From Siccirubricoccus deserti (GTDB lineage: Bacteria; Pseudomonadota; Alphaproteobacteria; Acetobacterales; Acetobacteraceae): a DNA stretch of 64,000 nt. The position numbers and the translations under genes are program-made. Below the pieces are notes generated by a model that saw nothing but the letters and a program-made list of their open reading frames with translations, did not search any database and was not told the DNA's origin. Each line of letters begins with the position of its first letter. Within the stretch, counting starts at the first letter, position 1. Location: assembly GCF_014283215.1 (NCBI RefSeq), contig NZ_JACOMF010000005.1, forward strand, positions 62,001-126,000, given 5' to 3'. Below are positions 18,023 through 25,951 of this stretch, in pieces.

Positions 18023-19992
18023 GGACGTCCGGCGACCGCGGCACCGGACGGTGCGCCGCGCTGCACGGCGACCTCGGCTCCGAACAGCAGATGAGCTTCA
18101 ACCGGCTCGTCTTCGCCGTGATCCTCGTCGTCTACCTGCTGACCCTGGGCGCGCCGGTGGCGGGGCCGGCGCTCGGCTGGTTCGGCGCCTGGAGCCTGCT
18201 CGCCCTCGGCGTCTACCTGCATATCCGTCTGCGTCGGCGGCCGAGCACGCTGCGCCGCGGCTTCGCCCTGTTGCTCGACACCGGCTTCCTGTCGACCCTG
18301 ATGCACATCGGCGACGTCTACGCGGCGCCATTCTTCCCGGTGTACCTGTGGATCGCGCTCGGCAACGGGTTCCGTTTCGGCCTGGGCTGGCTGATCGCCG
18401 GCATGGCCGCCTTCACGCTGGGCTTCGGCGCGGTGGTGCTGAGCACCCCTTATTGGCGCGACCAGCCGCACCTCTCGTTCGGGCTGCTGATCGGGCCGAG
18501 CATCTTCGCGGTCTACGCCGCGGTGCTGATCCGCAAGCTGTCCCAGGCCCGCTTGCAGGCCGAGCAGGCGAATGAGGCGAAGAGCCGCTTCCTTGCCGGC
18601 ATCAGCCATGAGCTGCGCACGCCGCTCAACGCCATCATCGGCATGTCCGCGCTGTTGCGGGAGACGCCGCTGGACCGCGAGCAGCGCGACATGGCCCAGG
18701 TGGTGGACACCGCCGGGCGCACGCTGCTGTCGCAGATCAACGGCCTGCTCGATTTCTCCCGCATCGAGGCGGGGGCCATGGTGACCCGGCCGGAGCCCTT
18801 TGCCCTGGCGCCGCTGCTCCAGGATGTGCGCGGCCTGCTCTCCGCCCAGGCGCAGGAGAAAGGGCTGTCCCTGGCGCTGCATGTGACGCCACGGGTCCCG
18901 CCGGGCGTGGTCTGCGACCGCGCGCAGCTGCGCGACATCCTGCTGAACCTTGGCGGCAATGCTGTGAAGTTCACCGAGTCCGGCAGCGTCACCATCGCGG
19001 TCGACGCGACCTCGGCCGGCGCCGGCGACGTGCGGCTGCTGCGCTTCGAGGTGAGCGACACCGGTATCGGCATCCCGCCCGAGGCGCGCGAGCGTATCTT
19101 CGACCGCTTCACCCAGGCGGATGCGGAGATCGGCATCCGGTTCGGCGGTACCGGCCTCGGCCTTGCCATCTGCAAGGGGCTGGTCGGGCTTCTGGGTGGC
19201 GAGATCGGGGTCGAGAGCCAACTGGGCGAGGGCAGCACATTCTGGTTCACCGCCCGGGCGGCGGAGGCTGCGATGGACACCCCGATACCGGCCGGCAGCG
19301 GCGCCCTGCTGCTCGGCACCCATGCGGCGGCAGCGGAGCCGGCGGCGGTGCTGCAGGCCGAAAGCATGATCGTTGCCACTAAGCTGCTCGATGCCGCCGG
19401 CATGGCCAGGCTCTGGGGGGAGGCGTCGGCGCCGCCCGCGCTGCTGCTGCCCGGCGCCACGGTGCCGGTGGCCGCGGTAATGGCGACGGCGCTCGGCCGT
19501 GGCGGACGGGCGATCGCCCTCGGCGGCGCCGGCGCCGGCGACGGCGGGCTGCCGGCGCTGGCCGTGCGCCGCCGGGTGCTGAGCCTGCTGCCGGCCCACC
19601 CGGCGCCGGCGGCGCTGCGCCGGGCGGTGGCGCTGAGCCTGGCGCTGGGCGAGGCGCCGTCGGAGCCGGCCGAGGCCACGCCGGTGCTGCCGGGCCCGAC
19701 GGCCTCCGGGCTGCGGGTGCTGGTGGCCGACGACAACCGGGTGAACCGCGCGGTGGTGGAGCGGATCCTCGCCCGCGAGGGCCACGCGGTGCGGCTGGTC
19801 GAGGATGGCGGGGCGGCGCTGGACGCGCTGGAGGCCGAGGCCTTCGACCTGGTGCTGAGACGTGAACATGCCCGGGCTGGACGGCATCACCGCGACCAGG
19901 CTGTACCGGGCCGCGGCCCTCGGCCGCCCGCATGTGCCGATCCTCGGTCTGACCGCGGATGCGACGCCGGCGGCGGTCGCCCGTTGCCGTGA
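18019..19992 (+). CDS. Hybrid sensor histidine kinase, 5' part (frameshifted in the receiver domain)
   Basis: Starts at ATG 18019 overlapping the previous stop. Four or five membrane segments fill about residues 30-170, then a HisKA domain with His197 in [13 protein letters not shown] and a HATPase domain ([36 protein letters not shown]). A degenerate linker domain leads to a receiver beginning [20 protein letters not shown]. At about 19855-19862 the frame breaks: after AFDLVL the translated product runs into an unrelated tail and stops at 19992. The conserved receiver continues in another frame (19862-20461). Either two bases were lost (or one gained) exactly next to the phospho-accepting Asp codon, or the sequence has an error. 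Restored length would be about 813 residues. Confidence 0.8.
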   Translation: MRTSGDRGTGRCAALHGDLGSEQQMSFNRLVFAVILVVYLLTLGAPVAGPALGWFGAWSLLALGVYLHIRLRRRPSTLRRGFALLLDTGFLSTLMHIGDVYAAPFFPVYLWIALGNGFRFGLGWLIAGMAAFTLGFGAVVLSTPYWRDQPHLSFGLLIGPSIFAVYAAVLIRKLSQARLQAEQANEAKSRFLAGISHELRTPLNAIIGMSALLRETPLDREQRDMAQVVDTAGRTLLSQINGLLDFSRIEAGAMVTRPEPFALAPLLQDVRGLLSAQAQEKGLSLALHVTPRVPPGVVCDRAQLRDILLNLGGNAVKFTESGSVTIAVDATSAGAGDVRLLRFEVSDTGIGIPPEARERIFDRFTQADAEIGIRFGGTGLGLAICKGLVGLLGGEIGVESQLGEGSTFWFTARAAEAAMDTPIPAGSGALLLGTHAAAAEPAAVLQAESMIVATKLLDAAGMARLWGEASAPPALLLPGATVPVAAVMATALGRGGRAIALGGAGAGDGGLPALAVRRRVLSLLPAHPAPAALRRAVALSLALGEAPSEPAEATPVLPGPTASGLRVLVADDNRVNRAVVERILAREGHAVRLVEDGGAALDALEAEAFDLVLRREHARAGRHHRDQAVPGRGPRPPACADPRSDRGCDAGGGRPLP

Positions 19993-20461
19993 CGCGGGAA
20001 TGGATGGCTGTCTGGTCAAGCCGGTGGAGCCGTCCCGGCTGGCGGCGGCGGTGCTGGCGCATGCCCGGCCGGCGCCGCCCCTGGCGGTGCCCCCCATCGT
20101 CTCGCATCCCTGCTCCCGCCAGGCCTCGGTGCCGGCGCTGGACCTGGAGGTGCGGGCCAATCTGACGGCGCTGGGCGGCGAAGACTTTGCCGCCGGGCTG
20201 CTGCAGGATTTCCTGGCCGATGCGGAGCAGACGACCCGGCTGCTGGCCGAGGCCGCCGGGGCAGGTGATGCTGCGGGCTTCCGCGCCGCCGCGCATGCGC
20301 TGCGCAGCAGCGCCGCGAACATCGGGGCGCGCGGGGTGTTCGAGATGTGCGCCGCCGCCGAGGCGATCGCTGCCCCCGAGGTTGCGACGCTGGGGGCGCG
20401 GCAGGTGGCGATGCTGACCGCGGAGCTGGACCGGGTGCGGCGGGCGGGAGACCAGGGGTAA
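19862..20461 (+). CDS. Hybrid kinase 3' part: receiver C-half + Hpt domain (out of frame with 5' part)
   Basis: The open frame begins at GTG 19862 and reads VNMPGLDG, the residues that normally follow the phospho-accepting Asp; that Asp codon (GAC) lies three bases upstream. It continues with [10 protein letters not shown] and the KPVEP motif, then a linker and an Hpt-type helical bundle with the phospho-His motif [16 protein letters not shown] at about 140-155. As a free-standing gene it would lack the phospho-acceptor and a normal start site, so it is best read as the severed end of the gene starting at 18019. The Hpt domain might still work in a phosphorelay if translated separately; there is no evidence for that. 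Confidence 0.7.
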   Translation: MNMPGLDGITATRLYRAAALGRPHVPILGLTADATPAAVARCRDAGMDGCLVKPVEPSRLAAAVLAHARPAPPLAVPPIVSHPCSRQASVPALDLEVRANLTALGGEDFAAGLLQDFLADAEQTTRLLAEAAGAGDAAGFRAAAHALRSSAANIGARGVFEMCAAAEAIAAPEVATLGARQVAMLTAELDRVRRAGDQG

Positions 20462-20478
20462 CGGGCGGCCCGCCGCGA

Positions 20479-20504
20479 GAGCGGATCGCGGAGCGGCGCG
20501 AACG
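20479..20504 (+). repeat. 26-bp repeat R3, copy 1
   Basis: GAGCGGATCGCGGAGCGGCG followed by CGAACG. It matches 31456-31481 with one difference. Both copies are intergenic. Confidence 0.55.
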
Positions 20505-20681
20505 GCCGGGGAAACGCCGGGCGGCGACGCGGCCGCGGGGAAGGCGGTGGTCCTGCGAGCCGACCAGCCCGGCCATCCGCCGCAGGTCCTGCTCGCTCAG
20601 GCACAGCGCCGCATCGGCCCAAAACTCGGCGATGTCGCGTAGCGGGATGGGGCTGAAGCAAGGAGCGGCCGGACGGGTTTT

Positions 20682-20768
20682 TCACTGTCCAGGCGACATG
20701 GGCCGGGACGGCCGCTCCGAGGCGACGTCGGCGAGGTCCCAGGGGATGGGGCGGCAGATGAATGTCAT
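20682..20768 (-). CDS. Possible 28-residue small protein
   Basis: A short ORF with an unusually good ribosome-binding site: GGAGAGAAG ends five bases before the ATG, and AT-rich DNA lies upstream with a TACAAT-like hexamer near 20832-20837 on this strand. The peptide begins MTFICRPIPWDLADV. After its TGA the same frame stays open and reads a second, similar-looking segment (PIPLRDIAEFWADAALCLSE), so a longer gene may have gained a stop or frameshift. I do not recognise either part. The call rests only on the start region and the protein-like composition. Confidence 0.28.
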   Translation of the reverse strand: MTFICRPIPWDLADVASERPSRPMSPGQ

Positions 20769-21064
20769 ACGATCTTCTCTCCTGGCTCCAATCCGGACCC
20801 GCGGGAGACATGAGCTATTACAACCTTAGAATTGTATACGTTGTGCATAAATATTTATGAGATACATGTATTTGTGCACTAATCGATCGGCATGGCGATC
20901 TGCTCCCTCAGATCAGCCAGTCGCGGCATTGCCGGAACCATAGAAGCCGGCGCCAGACACCGAGTGACTGCCACTACAGTGGTAATTCCGGTTGGATTTT
21001 TTTGTAGTTTTGGTTTGATCCTTCACGGCAGGAATGAAGTCGCCGTTCGGATACCACGCCCGGT

Positions 21065-21988
21065 TCAACGCAGGGAGAAGCGGACCGGTACCAATAGTTC
21101 CACCAAGTCGCCGGGGAGTTCAGCGGGAGGCGCCGGCAGTGGCGAGGCACGGCGGACCATGACCCCTACCGCAGCGTCGAGATCGGCGTTGCCGGTGCTG
21201 CGCTCCAGCCGCCAGGCACTCACCGAGCCATCCCGCCGCATTGCCACCCGCAGCAGCGCGCTACCCTCGATCCGGTGCCAGCGGGCGGTGGTCGGATACT
21301 GCTTGTGGCGTTCAAGCGCCGCCAGCAGGGCACCGACATAGCTCGGCGGCGGGGCCACTCGGGTGGGGGCAGGCGCCGCGGCGACCGGGGCGGGGGGTGG
21401 TGCAGCGGCCGGGGCCGGGGTCGCGACTCGCGCCGGCTGCGGCCGGGGCGGCGTCGGTCGGGCTGGCCGCGGCGGCGCGACGGGCGGCGGTGGCGGCGGC
21501 AAGGGCAGCGCCGTTTCCTCCACCGCCGGCTCCGGCTCCGGCTCTGGCTGGACCTGTTCGAGCGGCGCCGGTTCGGGTGGAGGGGGTTCGGGCGGGATCG
21601 GCTCGGGCGGAATCTCCGCGACCTGCGGCGGCTCGGGCGGGGCGGTCGGCGGAGTCGGCTCCGGCGGGGCCGCGGCCGTCAACTCGGGGGGCGCCGGTTC
21701 GGCGATGGGCTCGGCTGCCGCGGCCGCCAGCAGGGGGGGCGCCGGCTCCTCGAGGGGCTCGGCCGCCGGGGCCGCGCTCTCCGGTGCCGGCTCGATTTCG
21801 AGGTCGGTGACGATCTCCGCTGCCGGCTCCTGGTTGCCCGGCCAGACCAGTGGCGCCAGCACCGCCGCATGCAGCAGCAGCGCGGCCAGCGCCGCGGCGG
21901 CGTGGCGGCTGCCCACCGCAGCCGGAACAGGTTTCGGCTCGGGTGGCGTCAGGGCCGGCGGGCGATGGTGGAAGGAGCCGTCCGGCAT
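21065..21988 (-). CDS. tonB: TonB-family energy transducer
   Basis: 307 residues from ATG 21988, five bases after the exbD stop. A single N-terminal membrane anchor (AAAALAALLLHAAVLAPLVW) is followed by about 160 residues of Pro/Glu/Ala-rich periplasmic spacer and a C-terminal TonB domain (YVGALLAALERHKQYPTTAR, GSALLRVAMRRDGSVSAWRL, LDAAVGVMVRRASPLPAPP). It should couple the proton gradient, through ExbB-ExbD, to outer-membrane TonB-dependent receptors for iron complexes or other large nutrients. No receptor gene is adjacent. A longer upstream reading frame overlaps exbD and is rejected. Confidence 0.92.
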   Translation of the reverse strand: MPDGSFHHRPPALTPPEPKPVPAAVGSRHAAAALAALLLHAAVLAPLVWPGNQEPAAEIVTDLEIEPAPESAAPAAEPLEEPAPPLLAAAAAEPIAEPAPPELTAAAPPEPTPPTAPPEPPQVAEIPPEPIPPEPPPPEPAPLEQVQPEPEPEPAVEETALPLPPPPPPVAPPRPARPTPPRPQPARVATPAPAAAPPPAPVAAAPAPTRVAPPPSYVGALLAALERHKQYPTTARWHRIEGSALLRVAMRRDGSVSAWRLERSTGNADLDAAVGVMVRRASPLPAPPAELPGDLVELLVPVRFSLR

Positions 21989-21993
21989 GTGGC

Positions 21994-22443
21994 TCAGTGC
22001 GCCGCCGCTGCTGCCGGCACGGCCTCGGCTTCGGCCACCAGGGAGACGCGGGTGACCCCCGCGGCGCGCACCCGGCCCAGCACCCGCAGCACCTCGCCAT
22101 AGGGGACGGTGCGGTCGCCGCACACGTGCACCGCCGCATCCTCGGCCTCACCGGTGCGCAGCGCGGTGATGCGGGCGCCGAGCTCGGCCTCCGGCACCAG
22201 CTCCTGCGCAATGTAGATCTGGCCGCCCGGCGCCACGGTCACCACCAGGGGCGGGGTGTTCGCCGCGATGCGTGCCGCCGCGGTGCGCGGCAGCTGCACC
22301 GGCACGCCGACCAGCATCATCGGCGCAGTCACCATGAAGACGATCAGCAGCACCAGCATCACATCGACCAGCGGCGTGACGTTGATGTCGGCCATCGGGC
22401 TGGACTCGTCCTCCGACGAACCACCGGCCTGGTGCATCGCCAT
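21994..22443 (-). CDS. exbD: ExbD/TolR-type biopolymer transport protein
   Basis: 149 residues. A short cytoplasmic start precedes MADINVTPLVDVMLVLLIVF, which carries the membrane-embedded Asp that handles protons. A periplasmic domain follows, with the usual VPYGEVLRVLGRVRAAGV segment. It lies five bases after exbB and five before tonB, all on the minus strand, giving the classic exbB-exbD-tonB order. Lack of tolA, tolB or pal nearby argues for ExbD rather than TolR. Confidence 0.93.
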   Translation of the reverse strand: MAMHQAGGSSEDESSPMADINVTPLVDVMLVLLIVFMVTAPMMLVGVPVQLPRTAAARIAANTPPLVVTVAPGGQIYIAQELVPEAELGARITALRTGEAEDAAVHVCGDRTVPYGEVLRVLGRVRAAGVTRVSLVAEAEAVPAAAAAH

Positions 22444-22448
22444 CGCGG

Positions 22449-23138
22449 CTACTCCGCTGCCTGCTGGTGCTGCGGTGGCGGGGCCGCCCGGCTCAGCCGC
22501 AGAGCGAGGTCGGAGGCGGCGGCCAGCGCCTCATGCCGCAGCGTTGCCATCGCCGCGGTCAGGCGGTTGTAGCCAATCACCGCGGGAATGGCGGCGAACA
22601 GCCCGATGGCGGTGGCGAACAGCGCCTCGGCAATGCCCGGGGCAACCACGGCGAGGCTGGTGTCATTGCTCGCGGCGATGCCGTTGAAGCTGTTCATGAT
22701 GCCCCAGACGGTGCCGAGCAGCCCGACGAAGGGCGCGACCGAGCCGGTGGTGGCGAGCAGCAGCATGCCTGCCTCGGCCCGGCGCAACGCGCCGGCAACC
22801 GGCTTGCGCGTCGCTGCCTCCAGCCGGCTGCGGTACTCGCCATCGGTCTCCTTCGCGCCCTGGCCACGGCGCCATTCCGGCAGCCCGCCGCGCAGCGCCG
22901 CGGTGGCGAGGTCTTCCCGCCCGGACAGGGTCTCCGGCAGTTCGCCGGTGGCGGCGGCGAGGCCCCTGGCCTCCCGCCGCAGCCGGCGCAGCGTGCCGAG
23001 CTTCTCGATGATCACCGTCCAGCAGGCGAGGGAGGCGAGCAGCAGCAGCAGCATCACCGCCTTCACCACCAGATCGGCGGCAAGGAACAACTCCCAGGGG
23101 GAGGGCAGGGCAGCCGGCGGAATATGTGTCGGATCCAT
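22449..23138 (-). CDS. exbB: ExbB/TolQ-type proton channel protein
   Basis: 229 residues with three membrane segments: about 20-42 (DLVVKAVMLLLLLASLACW), about 125-150 in the signature LLLATTGSVAPFVGLLGTVWGI, and about 165-190 (GIAEALFATAIGLFAAIPAV). This is the MotA/TolQ/ExbB fold. First gene of an exbB-exbD-tonB operon. A possible Fur-like site and an R2 repeat lie upstream, which fits iron control but is not proof. Confidence 0.93.
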   Translation of the reverse strand: MDPTHIPPAALPSPWELFLAADLVVKAVMLLLLLASLACWTVIIEKLGTLRRLRREARGLAAATGELPETLSGREDLATAALRGGLPEWRRGQGAKETDGEYRSRLEAATRKPVAGALRRAEAGMLLLATTGSVAPFVGLLGTVWGIMNSFNGIAASNDTSLAVVAPGIAEALFATAIGLFAAIPAVIGYNRLTAAMATLRHEALAAASDLALRLSRAAPPPQHQQAAE

Positions 23139-23204
23139 CGCCGGGTCAGGCCAGGGTGGGGACGGAGAAGGGAAGGGTTGGGTGGAGGCAGTGCATACCG
23201 CAGC

Positions 23205-23235
23205 TTATTCGCAAATGCGAGTTGATTGCAAATCA
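23205..23235. promoter_or_regulatory. Possible Fur/Irr-like operator upstream of exbB
   Basis: AT-rich segment 70-100 bp before the exbB start, with two GCAAAT repeats (23211 and 23228) in the context ATTCGCAAATGCGA and TTGCAAATCA. Alphaproteobacterial Fur-family sites often contain such TTGCAAAT/TTCGCAA half-sites. Position and target fit iron repression; the assignment is by eye only. Confidence 0.35.
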
Positions 23236-23264
23236 GCGGGCTGATCACAGGCGGGTGTGGTCTG

Positions 23265-23336
23265 GAGCGGCTTCCGTCCGCCTTGGCTCACGTAAACCGC
23301 TTCAGCCGTTTCGTTCGGGCGAGCAAATTGCTCCGG
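23265..23336. repeat. Dispersed repeat R2, copy 1
   Basis: About 72 bp matching 62314-62382 at most positions (shared CGCCTTGGCTCACG and CGAGCAAATT). It contains a 13-bp palindrome GAGCAAATTGCTC at 23321-23333. Like the other copy it lies upstream of a minus-strand gene, here exbB. Confidence 0.6.
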
Positions 23337-23436
23337 TCAGGCGCTTCCACTGACCGGGTTTGCTCTGGCGCCCGGCCTCGGGTCGCAGCCGGGCGTTGCC
23401 GGCGCGTGCCAGGAGATGGAGGGCCGGCGCGGCCGG

Positions 23437-24675
23437 CTATCGTCGCGTCGCGCAGCCGTTGCGGATGTGCATCCGCTCCGTCGCGCTCAGCGTCCCGCCC
23501 TGCTGGAAGCGGAACACCGCGTCGCGGCAGGCCCGGTCGATGGCCTCCTGCCGCCGGACTGGCCGTGGGGTGGGGCGGGGCGGCGGCGGTGGTGGCGTGG
23601 GCAGTGCCGCTTCAAGGGTCGGCTCGTCAGGCGGCGGCGCGGATTCGAGCACGGGTATGGCCGGACCGGCCGGTGCCGGCGATGGCTCCGGCGCCGTCTC
23701 CGCCGCCAAAACCCGCGGCGGGGGCGGGGCTTCGGCCGGCATCGGCTTGGGAGCGGGTGCCACGGCGATAGGCGGAACTTCCGGCGGCGGCGCGGCTGGG
23801 GTGGCGATGGTGGGCTGGACCGCTGGCGGCGGGTCGATCGGAGTGGTGACCAAGGACTGCGCCACCTGCGGCGGGACGGCCAGGGCCGCGAGGATGGGTT
23901 GGGCGGCCTGCGGCAGCTCCGGCTGAGTCGTGGCAAAAGGCCGGCCATCGGATGGCGGACCGGCCGTCGCCTCGGCCGGCGGCGTCCGCGTCGCCGGCAC
24001 GGCCGCGACCTCCGGGCCGGCCTGGGTTGCAGCCTCCGACGTGCGGACCGGCGCCGGCGACTCATCGCCGAGCAGCAGCGCCCCGGCCCCCAACCCCAGG
24101 ATGAAGGTCAAGGCAAAGCCGGCCGTGGCCGCCAGCCGCGGGCTGCGCCAGGCGTGGCGCGGCGCAGCCGTCTCATGTTCGATCATCAGCGGCGCGAGCG
24201 CGGGCCGCAGCGGCCGGCCGGGCACCTGCCAGGCGGCATCCTCGGCCAGCGCGGCGGCGGCGGCGGCGACCCAGGCGGATTTGCCCGGCACGGTCAGCGG
24301 CGACATGTCGGCGAAGGCGTCGCGCACCAGGCCGTCCAGTTCGCGCAGGGCGCCGCCTTCCACCCTGCCGTGCCAGACCGGCAGGTTGCCCGGGAACTCC
24401 TCCCAGAACCGCACCGCGTTCAGCGCCCGGCGCAGCCGCGACTCGGCATTCGGCGTCGCGTCCGGCGCCACGTCGATCAAGGCGATCCCGAAGGCCGGGT
24501 GAGCCAGGGCGTGGCAGCCGGTGGCATGGACCGCCGGCCCTGCGGTGCCGTACCGGCAGCGGCCGAGCACGCGCCAGCCGGGAGGCATGGCCGCGAGGAG
24601 CAGGCGCTCCGCCGCCGCGGCCTCAAGTCCGAAGACGGGCGCGGCCATGACCGACGGATTCCATTCCTGCTCCAC
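23437..24675 (-). CDS. Unrecognised membrane protein with proline-rich periplasmic linker
   Basis: 412 residues, family not recognised. Residues 1-170 form a soluble, probably cytoplasmic domain (blocks ALAHPAFGIALIDVAPDATP and NAVRFWEEFPGN). One membrane segment lies at about 180-202. A long Pro/Ala/Glu linker (about 205-365) leads to a conserved-looking C-terminal stretch with two Cys (AIDRACRDAVFRF and HIRNGCATRR). The order cytoplasmic domain, single span, Pro-rich spacer, small C-terminal domain recalls TonB-like or anti-sigma architecture. The GTG at 24675 is chosen because GGGGAGGAGG precedes it; an ATG at 24648 is possible. It is upstream of exbB on the same strand but 298 bp away. 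Confidence 0.7.
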   Translation of the reverse strand: MEQEWNPSVMAAPVFGLEAAAAERLLLAAMPPGWRVLGRCRYGTAGPAVHATGCHALAHPAFGIALIDVAPDATPNAESRLRRALNAVRFWEEFPGNLPVWHGRVEGGALRELDGLVRDAFADMSPLTVPGKSAWVAAAAAALAEDAAWQVPGRPLRPALAPLMIEHETAAPRHAWRSPRLAATAGFALTFILGLGAGALLLGDESPAPVRTSEAATQAGPEVAAVPATRTPPAEATAGPPSDGRPFATTQPELPQAAQPILAALAVPPQVAQSLVTTPIDPPPAVQPTIATPAAPPPEVPPIAVAPAPKPMPAEAPPPPRVLAAETAPEPSPAPAGPAIPVLESAPPPDEPTLEAALPTPPPPPPRPTPRPVRRQEAIDRACRDAVFRFQQGGTLSATERMHIRNGCATRR

Positions 24676-24846
24676 GGCCTCCTCCCCTACTTCCGTCGTT
24701 CCTCATAACGGATCAGTGGAGGGGCTGGCCGATTGCAATCCCGTGATCAGGCGTCGATCCGGCAATAATGTCACGGTAAATTCGCTTGATACGAAAGTAT
24801 TAAAACTGCGAATCAATCATGGGAATGGATGGTTCCGGCCTGATAC

Positions 24847-25662
24847 TCAGGTGCCGGGCTCCTGGATTCCAGGGAAGATCGGACCATAAGCGCGGCGCAG
24901 CTCGGCGATTTGATCCGCCGGCGGCTGCGCATAGGCGCCGCGGCGGCTGGTGAAGCGACCGCCCATCAGCCAGTTGAGCTTCACCGCCGTCTCTCCTGCC
25001 TTGAGCAGGGCGACGGCGGCGTTCAGCACCGGCGTGCCGCGGCCGGCGTCATGCACCCCGGCCTCGGCCACCAGCACCATGGCGACGCCGGCGGCGGGGA
25101 TCACCACTTCCGCCCCCCGCGCCACGCAGGCGGCGGCGGCCTCCTGGAACTGGCCGAGGATGCGGTCGCGCACAGGCCCTTCCGCGAAGGCGGTGTCGAG
25201 GTCGACCAGCCGGTCCACTGTCATCCGCTCCACCGCCACGACGCGGGAGGTGAGGCCGGCAAGGGCGACATTCTCCATCACCCTTCCATGGTGCTTGTCG
25301 TTGGCGACGACCAGGCCGATGGAGGCGCCCATCTGGCAGGCGGTCAGCAGCGCCGTCTCGCACAGGCCGAGCACCGGAATGTTCAGCATCTCCCGTGCCT
25401 GCCGCAGGCCCGGATCGGCGATGTTGCCAAGCAGCACGGCATCGAATCCCTCCGCCTCGGCGCGGGTGGCATTCTCCAGCACCTCGATGGTCTCGATGAA
25501 CTCCAGGCTGCGGTACTGGTCGCCGATGCCGCCGCGCCTGGTGATGCCGTGCACGGCGAATTCGGTGCCGGGATCGGCGGCGGTCGAGAGCAGCCGGCGC
25601 AGCGCGGCGGAATAGGCCGGCCAGGCATCCGGCCGGGTCATGGATTGGTACCAGAGGCGCAT
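24847..25662 (-). CDS. Asp/Glu/hydantoin racemase-superfamily protein lacking both catalytic Cys
   Basis: 271 residues. The two-domain racemase fold is visible: LLGNIADPGLRQARE, PVLGLCETALLTACQMG, and EVVIPAAGVAMV. In cofactor-independent racemases the catalytic pair are Cys residues at the positions read here as Asn (LLGNIADPG) and Ala (IPAAG), so ordinary two-base racemization looks impossible. It may be a binding protein or an isomerase or lyase of the same fold. The ATG at 25662 is chosen because the first beta strand RLWYQS follows directly. It is last in a minus-strand run after a hydroxylase and a small membrane protein, with an 80-bp gap. Confidence 0.75.
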   Translation of the reverse strand: MRLWYQSMTRPDAWPAYSAALRRLLSTAADPGTEFAVHGITRRGGIGDQYRSLEFIETIEVLENATRAEAEGFDAVLLGNIADPGLRQAREMLNIPVLGLCETALLTACQMGASIGLVVANDKHHGRVMENVALAGLTSRVVAVERMTVDRLVDLDTAFAEGPVRDRILGQFQEAAAACVARGAEVVIPAAGVAMVLVAEAGVHDAGRGTPVLNAAVALLKAGETAVKLNWLMGGRFTSRRGAYAQPPADQIAELRRAYGPIFPGIQEPGT

Positions 25663-25742
25663 GGGGTGACGTGCCGTTTCCGCAATGTGTCGAGGGGCAG
25701 GATCCACAGCGCTGCACGGAAGACAATAGCCGGCAGGTAGCG

Positions 25743-25946
25743 CTACAGATCCGCCCGCCAGATCCACAGCCCGACCAGCGCGCTGACCGCCGCACCGGCG
25801 AGCAGCGGCAGTACGCCTTCCGCCTGCAACTCCCGGGCGATGGCAACCCAAAGCACGAAGACCCCGATCGCCACCGCAATGCCGCCGACCAATGAGGCGC
25901 GGGACTGCTTGATCTGGCCGCCGTCGAGCGGCGTCAGCGCGGCCAT
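25743..25946 (-). CDS. Small two-span membrane protein
   Basis: 67 residues with two hydrophobic segments (ASLVGGIAVAIGVFVLWVAI and GVLPLLAGAAVSALVGLWIW) and charged ends. It starts five bases after the stop of the fatty-acid-hydroxylase-type gene, which argues that it is real and co-translated. Function unknown; it may help that membrane enzyme, but this is only from position. Confidence 0.65.
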   Translation of the reverse strand: MAALTPLDGGQIKQSRASLVGGIAVAIGVFVLWVAIARELQAEGVLPLLAGAAVSALVGLWIWRADL

Positions 25947-25951
25947 GGCGG

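Larger units (their letters stand above)
20462..21064. other. 600-bp intergenic region, AT-rich in its right half
   Basis: No standard gene. From left to right it holds a 26-bp repeat at 20479-20504 (see 31456), a possible 28-codon minus-strand ORF at 20682-20768, and an AT-rich stretch from about 20810 with a perfect palindrome CATAAATATTTATG at 20846-20859 and ACATGT nearby. It separates the signalling operon from the convergent tonB gene. Confidence 0.5.

Noticed and set aside
17707-20811. Very long minus-strand open frame (over 1000 codons) opposite the signalling operon
   Set aside because: High GC content makes long antisense frames common. Its translation is low-complexity Arg/Pro/Gln-rich, and it lies opposite well-matched kinase genes.
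21241-22102. Gly/Arg-rich plus-strand frames opposite tonB and exbD, at first sight a repeat-rich secreted protein
   Set aside because: They are the reverse of the Pro/Glu-rich TonB spacer, and the TonB reading has membrane anchor, spacer and C-terminal domain in order.
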